From NCBI RefSeq assembly GCF_900231165.1, contig NZ_LT960614.1, forward strand, positions 4,480,001-4,544,000: DNA of 64,000 nt. Direction: 5' to 3'. Made by a program: the position numbers and the translations under genes. Below the pieces are notes generated by a model. The model saw only the letters and a list, made by a program, of their open reading frames with translations, made no database searches and was not told the origin of the DNA. Each line of letters opens with the position of its first letter. Within the stretch, counting starts at the first letter, position 1. Positions 57,474 to 64,000 of the stretch are shown piece after piece. The DNA is from Hartmannibacter diazotrophicus. Lineage in GTDB: Bacteria; Pseudomonadota; Alphaproteobacteria; Rhizobiales; Pleomorphomonadaceae.

Positions 57474-57815
57474 ACGAATATCAACCAAAATCGCCAAAGC
57501 CTTAACGCGGTGTCCCCGAAGGGACGCCGCGCCGAAGGCGTTGGCCGGCAGGTCTGATCGCTCCAAGATGTTGACGGTGCGCGACAAATGTCGTTCCGGG
57601 GCGGCCCCTCGGGCTTTCCGCCATGGCGGTGTGGTCGCAACCGGACCTTCACCATAACGGGCCACATGCTTGACCATTCGTTAGGAAATCACTTCAAATT
57701 TCCCGCCTCAAGTCATTATGATTATTACTGAATTGTTGCCAGCCAGTTAGGCTATTTTTAAGTCGCGCGGTGTAGTTTCCACAACTGGACAGGTCGAGTT
57801 CAGTGTGAGAGTACG
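57474..57815. other. flgD-sciP intergenic region
   Basis: This is a 342-base gap. The right half is AT-rich and holds a CtrA-like box (57747-57762). No gene is seen. Confidence 0.55.
57747..57762. promoter_or_regulatory. Candidate CtrA box upstream of sciP
   Basis: TTAGGCTATTTTTAAG fits the CtrA consensus TTAA-N7-TTAA with one mismatch in the first half. It is 54 bases upstream of the sciP ATG. Confidence 0.5.
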
Positions 57816-58091
57816 ATGACCGAGCAAATACGTCCGCGCGTAAAATATGTGATCGGCCCAGACGGTAGTCCGCTGACGATCGCAGATCTTCCGCCGGAAA
57901 ACACCAAGCGTTGGGTGATCCGTCGCAAGGCAGAAGTAGTCGCTGCCGTTCGCGGCGGCCTGCTGTCTCTGGAGGAGGCCTGCAGTCGTTATACGCTGAC
58001 GGTCGAGGAATTCCTCTCCTGGCAGCAGTCGATCGACAAGCACGGGCTTGCTGGTCTGCGCGCAACGCGGGTCCAGCAGTATCGCCCCTGA
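57816..58091 (+). CDS. sciP: SciP-like CtrA inhibitor (DUF1153 family)
   Basis: SciP binds DNA-bound CtrA and blocks its activation of target promoters. The 91-residue protein has the conserved VKYVIGPDGSPLTIADLPP block and the helix-turn-helix WVIRRKAEVVAAVRGGLLS followed by FLSWQQSIDKHGLAGLRATR; the last residues match the Caulobacter family ending RVQQY. The ATG is preceded by GAGAGTACG. It sits between flagellar genes, and CtrA boxes flank it, in keeping with cell-cycle control of flagellar synthesis. Confidence 0.94.
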   Translation: MTEQIRPRVKYVIGPDGSPLTIADLPPENTKRWVIRRKAEVVAAVRGGLLSLEEACSRYTLTVEEFLSWQQSIDKHGLAGLRATRVQQYRP

Positions 58092-58186
58092 CGAACCGAC
58101 CGGAAGCGACCGCCTGCAAAGCCCCAACGACATGGCCGAGCAGTCCGACGGGTAAATGCGTTTCACTGGAACGGGCACAGCCAAAT

Positions 58187-58217
58187 GGGCGGCTTTCCTC
58201 GGAAAGCCGCCCTTTTT
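58187..58217 (+). terminator. Intrinsic terminator after sciP
   Basis: GGGCGGCTTTCC and GGAAAGCCGCCC form a perfect twelve-base-pair arm pair around a tiny TC-centred loop, followed by TTTTT. Confidence 0.9.
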
Positions 58218-58464
58218 GCGTCTTGGACAGAGAAACGGCCGCGACATCGGATTGTGGGACCGGATTGCGGCACCGCCGACGCGGGCTCGCTGTCGTCCTT
58301 TGCGGCCCTTCCGTCCGCCGCGCAATCGTTCTCATTCTGACAAAAATAATTCCTGGTTTGTGCTCCCGGCGCCCCGATAGGCAAAAATTGCCGGGTTTCC
58401 GGTTGAGCCATGGACCGGATTTCGGGCCGCAAGGGCCATTCAAAACGCCTTGTTCCGTCGGGCG

Positions 58465-58480
58465 TTAACAACTTGTTTAC
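58465..58480. promoter_or_regulatory. Candidate CtrA box upstream of fliF
   Basis: TTAACAACTTGTTTAC matches TTAA-N7-TTAAC with one mismatch in the second half. It is about 236 bases upstream of the fliF start, consistent with CtrA control of the class II flagellar operon. Confidence 0.5.
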
Positions 58481-58715
58481 CGAGTTGGGGGGAAATTATT
58501 GCCGGGTTCGGGAAACGGGTTCGCCATCGCGTTCGCAGTAGGCGGCGCATCCGGCCGATCCGGCCAGAGCATCGGGCCGAAACGCCTGTCTCCACGATGA
58601 CGGGGATGGACGCGGTTTTCGGACAATCCGGTGCTCCGGCATCAAGAGGGCAGAGCCGCGGGAAATCGGCTCAACGACAAGAACGGATCGTTTCCGAGAG
58701 GCATTGGAGTGGGGC

Positions 58716-60359
58716 GTGAACGGGCTATTTGACGTCATCAAGTCGATGGGACCGGCACGATTGGGTGCCATGGGCGCGGTCGCGCTCGGCCTCGTCGCCT
58801 TTTTCGCCTTCATGATCATGCGCTTCAACGAAGTGCAGATGGCCCCGCTCTATTCCGGCCTGTCCTTCGAGGACTCGTCCGCGGTCGTCAAGGAACTCGA
58901 CAGCCTGAACATTCCCTATGAACTCAGGGAAGAGGGCAAGACGATCCTTGTCGCCGATGCCGACGTCCTCAAGCTGCGCATGCAGCTTGCCGAAAACGGC
59001 CTGCCGACCGGCGGCGGCGTCGGCTACGAGATTTTCGACAAGTCCGATGCCCTCGGCACCACCAGCTTCGTCCAGAACGTCAATCATCTGCGCGCGCTGG
59101 AAGGCGAGCTCGGCCGCACGATCCGCGCCCTCGATCGCGTCGAGCAGGCCCGCGTCCATCTGGTCCTTCCCGAACGCCAGCTCTTCAAGAAGGATGCGGA
59201 AAAGCCCACCGCCTCCGTCGTCCTGAAAACCCGCGGACAGCTCGAGACGGCCCAGATCCGGGCGATCCAGCATCTCGTCGCCTCGGCCGTTCCGGGGCTT
59301 CAGCCCTCGCGCATCTCGATTGTCGACGAAACCGGCCGCCTGCTCGCCTCGGGCGAGGACGGCGACGACCAGGGCCTCTTCGCCTCCAACCTCGACGAGC
59401 GCACGACCTCCTACCAGAACCGGATGGAAAACAAGATCGAGGAGATCATCGCCTCGGTGGTCGGTCCCGGCCGCGCCCGCGTCAAGGTCAGCGCCGAGCT
59501 TGATTTCAACCGCGTCACCCAGACCGAGGATCACTTCGATCCGGATGGCCAGGTTGTCCGCTCCTCGCAGAACCGCGAGGAAAACTCCTCCACGGTCAAC
59601 CCCAATGGCGAGGTCACCGTCGGCAACCAGGTGCCGAACGGCGGCAACGGCAACGACGGCCAGAGCCCGACGGACCAGACCAGCAAGACCGAGGAGGTCG
59701 TCAACTACGAGATTTCCAAGACCTCGCGCACCGAAGTGGTCGAGGCCGGCGGCCTGAAGCGCCTTTCGGTCGCTGTCCTCGTCGACGGCAGCTATGCCCC
59801 CGACGCCAACGGCAACATGGTCTATTCGCCGCGCACCCAGGAGGAGCTCGACCGCATCTCCGCGCTCGTGCGCACGGCCATGGGCTACAGCCAGGACCGG
59901 GGCGACCAGATCGAGGTCGTCAACCTGCGCTTTGCCGAAGGGCCGCCCTCCCTGCCGGTCGACGGCATCGCGCCGGGCCTGTTCGACTTCGACAAGTCCG
60001 ACATCATGCGGCTGGCGGAACTGGGCGTGATGGGCGTCATGACCCTGCTGGTCCTGCTCTTCGCCGTGCGCCCGCTGGTCAAGCGCATCCTTTCGCCCGA
60101 GCGCATCACCGAGCACGTCGCCATCACCAACCAGTCGGCGACCATGGTCGACGAAAACGGCAACATCGTTCCCCTGGTGGAAGGTCAGAGCGGCGAGCTC
60201 ACCGCCATCGAGGCGCAATCGGAAGTCAGTCGCATCGATGAGGCCCAGGCTCAGGGCGAAGCCCAGATGGTCGAGATCAAGAAGGTCGGCAAGCTCGTCG
60301 ACGAGAACCCGATCGAGGCCTCGATCATCATCCGTAACTGGCTTCTGGAGGCCGCCTGA
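58716..60359 (+). CDS. fliF: Flagellar MS-ring protein FliF
   Basis: FliF builds the MS ring in the inner membrane. The 547-residue product has an N-terminal membrane helix (about residues 17-37), the YscJ/FliF ring-building motif with [11 protein letters not shown], the second domain with SVVLKTRG, a periplasmic variable region, a second membrane helix near 430-450 ([18 protein letters not shown]) and a C-terminal FliG-binding tail. I chose the GTG at 58716, six bases after GGAG, over an in-frame TTG at 58704. fliG begins three bases after its stop. Confidence 0.96.
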   Translation: MNGLFDVIKSMGPARLGAMGAVALGLVAFFAFMIMRFNEVQMAPLYSGLSFEDSSAVVKELDSLNIPYELREEGKTILVADADVLKLRMQLAENGLPTGGGVGYEIFDKSDALGTTSFVQNVNHLRALEGELGRTIRALDRVEQARVHLVLPERQLFKKDAEKPTASVVLKTRGQLETAQIRAIQHLVASAVPGLQPSRISIVDETGRLLASGEDGDDQGLFASNLDERTTSYQNRMENKIEEIIASVVGPGRARVKVSAELDFNRVTQTEDHFDPDGQVVRSSQNREENSSTVNPNGEVTVGNQVPNGGNGNDGQSPTDQTSKTEEVVNYEISKTSRTEVVEAGGLKRLSVAVLVDGSYAPDANGNMVYSPRTQEELDRISALVRTAMGYSQDRGDQIEVVNLRFAEGPPSLPVDGIAPGLFDFDKSDIMRLAELGVMGVMTLLVLLFAVRPLVKRILSPERITEHVAITNQSATMVDENGNIVPLVEGQSGELTAIEAQSEVSRIDEAQAQGEAQMVEIKKVGKLVDENPIEASIIIRNWLLEAA

Positions 60360-60361
60360 CC

Positions 60362-61429
60362 ATGGCTGCCGCATCCAATCTCGTCCAGGCCATGTCGGCC
60401 AACGGGCTGACGGTCTCCTCGGACTCCGAAAGCCGCATTCTCCAGGGCCCGGAGAAGGCTGCCGTGATCATGCTCGCCCTCGGCGAGAAGTTCGGAGCGC
60501 CGATCTGGGGCCTGATGGACGAAAGCGAGGTCAAGGCGATCTCCATCGCCATGTCGCGGATCGGCCCGATCACGCCGAAGATGCTGGACGAACTCCTCGT
60601 CGAGTTCGTCACCTCGGTCAGTTCGACCGGCGCTCTGACCGGCAACCTCGACACCACCGAGCGGCTGCTCTCCTCCGTGCTGCCGCCGGAAAAGGTTTCC
60701 TCCATCATGGAGGAAATCCGCGGCCCGGCCGGCCGCAACATGTGGGAGAAGCTCTCCAACGTGCACGAGAACGTGCTCGCCAACTATCTGAAGAACGAAT
60801 ATCCGCAGACCGTCGCCGTCGTCCTGTCGAAGATCCGCTCCGAGCATGCCGCCAAGGTGCTCTCGATTCTGCCTGAGGAATTCGCGCTGGAGGTGGTGAA
60901 CCGGATGCTGCGCATGGAAGCCGTGCAGAAGGACATTCTCGACAAGGTCGAGCAGACCCTGCGCATCGAGTTCATGTCCAACCTGTCGACGACCCAGCGC
61001 CGCGATTCGCACGAGTTGATGGCCGAGATCTTCAACAAGTTCGACCGCACGACCGAGGCCCGTTTCCTCACCGCCCTTGAGGACGAGAACCGCGACTCGG
61101 CCGATCGCATCAAGACCCTGATGTTCACCTTCGACGACCTCGGCAAGCTCGACGCCGCCTCGATCCAGACGATGCTGCGGTCGGTGGAAAAGGACAAGCT
61201 GGCGCTGGCGCTCAAGGGTGCCAACGACACGGTGCGCGACTTCTTCTTCCAGAACATGTCGACCCGCGCCGCCGCGCTGCTGAAGGAAGACATGGAGGCT
61301 CTTGGCCCCGTGCGCCTGCGCGACGTCGACGAGGCGCAGTCGTCCATGATCAACACCGCCAAGGATCTCGCCGCGCGGGGCGAGATCATGATTACCAAGA
61401 ACAAGGGTGAGGACGAGCTCGTCTACTGA
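60362..61429 (+). CDS. fliG: Flagellar motor switch protein FliG
   Basis: FliG forms the rotor ring that contacts the stator and sets rotation. The 355-residue protein has the N-terminal [17 protein letters not shown], the middle [20 protein letters not shown] with the EHPQ-like hinge, and the C-terminal torque domain with MFTFDDL (the conserved F.FEDL) and [21 protein letters not shown]. Start ATG at 60362, just after the fliF stop. Confidence 0.97.
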   Translation: MAAASNLVQAMSANGLTVSSDSESRILQGPEKAAVIMLALGEKFGAPIWGLMDESEVKAISIAMSRIGPITPKMLDELLVEFVTSVSSTGALTGNLDTTERLLSSVLPPEKVSSIMEEIRGPAGRNMWEKLSNVHENVLANYLKNEYPQTVAVVLSKIRSEHAAKVLSILPEEFALEVVNRMLRMEAVQKDILDKVEQTLRIEFMSNLSTTQRRDSHELMAEIFNKFDRTTEARFLTALEDENRDSADRIKTLMFTFDDLGKLDAASIQTMLRSVEKDKLALALKGANDTVRDFFFQNMSTRAAALLKEDMEALGPVRLRDVDEAQSSMINTAKDLAARGEIMITKNKGEDELVY

Positions 61430-61456
61430 CGACTGGTCTCGCGAAAGGATCATTTG

Positions 61457-62236
61457 ATGGCATCGCCCGCCCGCTTCATGTTCGACAATGACTTTGCCGC
61501 CCCGCCCCCGCCGCCGGAGCCCGAGGCGCCCAAGGTTCCGATGATCGAGGTCTCCGTGCACGAGGCCCTGATGGCCGACGCCGTGCGGCGCGCGCACGAG
61601 CGCGGCGTCGTCGAGGGTCGCAACGACGCGGAGGTGAAGGCCGCCGGCCGGCTCGCCGACGAGGCCGCCCGCCTCGCCTCGGCCGCGCAGTCGATCCTCG
61701 CCATTCTCGACACGGAGCGCCTGCGCATCGAAAAGGACGCTTTGCAGCTTGCCGAAGTCATCGGACGCCAGCTTGCGCGGGAACTCGTCGACATGCACCC
61801 AAGGGATGCTATCATGTCGGTGATTACCGAGGCGCTCGCGCCGCTGCGCCAGACCCCGCACTTGGTGGTGCGCCTGAGCGCCGATGACGCCGAGCCGATC
61901 GGCGCCGAACTGAAGAAACTCGCGCACGAGCGCGGCTTCGAGGGCCGGCTCGTCATTCTTGGCGAAGACAGTATCGAGCGCGGCGACTGCCGCATCGACT
62001 GGGCGGACGGCGGGATCGTTCTCAATCGCGCGGACTGCGAGGAAGCGGTCTCGCGCGCCATCGACCTGCATATCGTCGGAATGGAAGAGGAAGCCCGTCT
62101 TGCGGCGGGAAAAGCCGCAAGCGGCACGTCGGCAGAAGCCGCCGGTGAGGCGGCCGGCAACGAGCCGGACAGCAAGGCGATTTCGAGAGAAGAACGCGCC
62201 GCGCGGCGGCGCATGAACAGGTCCGAAACGGCATGA
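61457..62236 (+). CDS. fliH: Flagellar assembly protein FliH (FlbE-like)
   Basis: FliH regulates the export ATPase FliI and links it to the C ring. The 259-residue protein has a proline-rich N-terminus (APPPPPEPEAPKVP), a long helical middle (VHEALMADAVRRAHERGVVE, then ADEAARLASAAQSILAI) and a FliH C-terminal fold (DSIERGDCRIDWADGGI). Its position between fliG and fliN matches the Caulobacter fliF-fliG-flbE-fliN-flbD operon, where the FliH homologue was called FlbE. It overlaps fliN by four bases. Confidence 0.85.
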   Translation: MASPARFMFDNDFAAPPPPPEPEAPKVPMIEVSVHEALMADAVRRAHERGVVEGRNDAEVKAAGRLADEAARLASAAQSILAILDTERLRIEKDALQLAEVIGRQLARELVDMHPRDAIMSVITEALAPLRQTPHLVVRLSADDAEPIGAELKKLAHERGFEGRLVILGEDSIERGDCRIDWADGGIVLNRADCEEAVSRAIDLHIVGMEEEARLAAGKAASGTSAEAAGEAAGNEPDSKAISREERAARRRMNRSETA

Positions 62237-62574
62237 GCGAAGAAGAGGAAGAAGGCGGTCTGGCGCTGGACGAGCATGAGGTCGCGCGCAGGGCCGAGAT
62301 GGACGACGAGGATCCGAACCAGGCCCACGCCGCCAACGAGCTGGAGGCCGTGTTCGACGTCCCCGTGCGCGTCTCGGCGATCCTCGGCCGCGCCCGTCTG
62401 CCCGTCTCCGACATCCTGAAGATGTCGACCGGAACCGTGATCGAACTCGACCGCAAGGTCGGCGAGGCGATCGACATTTTTGTGAACAACCGTCTGGTGG
62501 CCCGCGGCGAGGTCGTGCTCGTCGAGGACCGGCTCGGCGTGACGATGACCGAGATCATCAAGTCTGACAAATGA
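62233..62574 (+). CDS. fliN: Flagellar motor switch protein FliN
   Basis: FliN is a C-ring component that also aids export. The 113-residue protein has an acidic N-terminus (EEEEEGGLALDEHE) and the SpoA/SURF1-type domain: VFDVPVRVSAILGRARLPVSD, then STGTVIELDRKVGEAIDIFV and ARGEVVLVEDRLGV. fliM is not present in this cluster. Confidence 0.97.
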   Translation: MSEEEEEGGLALDEHEVARRAEMDDEDPNQAHAANELEAVFDVPVRVSAILGRARLPVSDILKMSTGTVIELDRKVGEAIDIFVNNRLVARGEVVLVEDRLGVTMTEIIKSDK

Positions 62575-62639
62575 GGCCATTGCCTGCCTGGGCGCGAAGC
62601 GGACCGCGCCGGCAAGGCTACCCCGAGGGAATGAAGACC

Positions 62640-64000
<1,361 letters not shown>

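Larger units (their letters stand above)
58092..58715. other. sciP-fliF intergenic region
   Basis: This 624-base region contains the sciP terminator, a CtrA-like box at 58465 and the fliF leader. Short frames on both strands have no support. The section 58320-58500 is comparatively AT-rich, as expected for a promoter. Confidence 0.55.

Overview
The window is GC-rich chromosomal DNA from an alphaproteobacterium, most likely a member of the Hyphomicrobiales (Rhizobiales) able to use oxalate and probably C1 compounds. The evidence is the gene content: a SciP homologue (inhibitor of the cell-cycle regulator CtrA), a rhizobial-type PmtA, a Caulobacter-type fliF-fliG-fliH-fliN-flbD operon, and a large oxalate/serine-cycle block. 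I see no rRNA, tRNA, CRISPR array or prophage.

0.3-19.3 kb: housekeeping genes with a disturbed layout. An M23 peptidase is followed by ftsY, mtaB and dapF (minus strand), then ccmB, a DeoR regulator plus MFS pair, ccmC, ccmD and ccmG (plus strand). A low-GC accessory island at 12.3-14.5 kb holds an HNH-nuclease gene split by an IS5/IS427-type element and a decayed fragment of ccmA. A GFA-family gene, the intact ccmA (minus strand) and acnA follow. ccmA and ccmB, normally adjacent, lie 8 kb apart on opposite strands.

19.3-46.7 kb: the most interesting part, an oxalate regulon. It contains an OxlT-like transporter, two formyl-CoA:oxalate CoA-transferases (Frc), oxalyl-CoA decarboxylase (Oxc), a PanE-family reductase best read as oxalyl-CoA reductase, a divergent SucCD/MtkAB-like CoA ligase, a divergent PEP carboxylase, a PAS protein, a Tat-exported molybdenum hydroxylase, a FAH-family enzyme, NAD(P) transhydrogenase (pntAA, pntAB, pntB) and three paralogous FCD-type GntR regulators. 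A 17-bp palindrome, TGGYAT-N5-ATGCCA, recurs in the intergenic regions of this block and nowhere else I looked. I found five exact copies and three near-copies, mostly upstream of the transporter, two of the GntR genes, the PAS-frc unit, the CoA ligase and the PanE-family gene. It is probably the shared operator of the GntR paralogues.

Proposed flow: oxalate enters through OxlT. Frc makes oxalyl-CoA, which Oxc decarboxylates to formyl-CoA (energy) or the PanE-like enzyme reduces with NADPH to glyoxylate (carbon). Transhydrogenase supplies NADPH, and PEP carboxylase and the CoA ligase connect to a serine-cycle-like route.

46.9-64 kb: a chemoreceptor with an adjacent periplasmic Cache-like protein, a CheY-like regulator, trhO, pmtA and mnmA, then flagellar genes fliK, flgD, sciP, fliF, fliG, fliH, fliN and flbD, the last cut by the window end. 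Putative CtrA boxes precede sciP and fliF.
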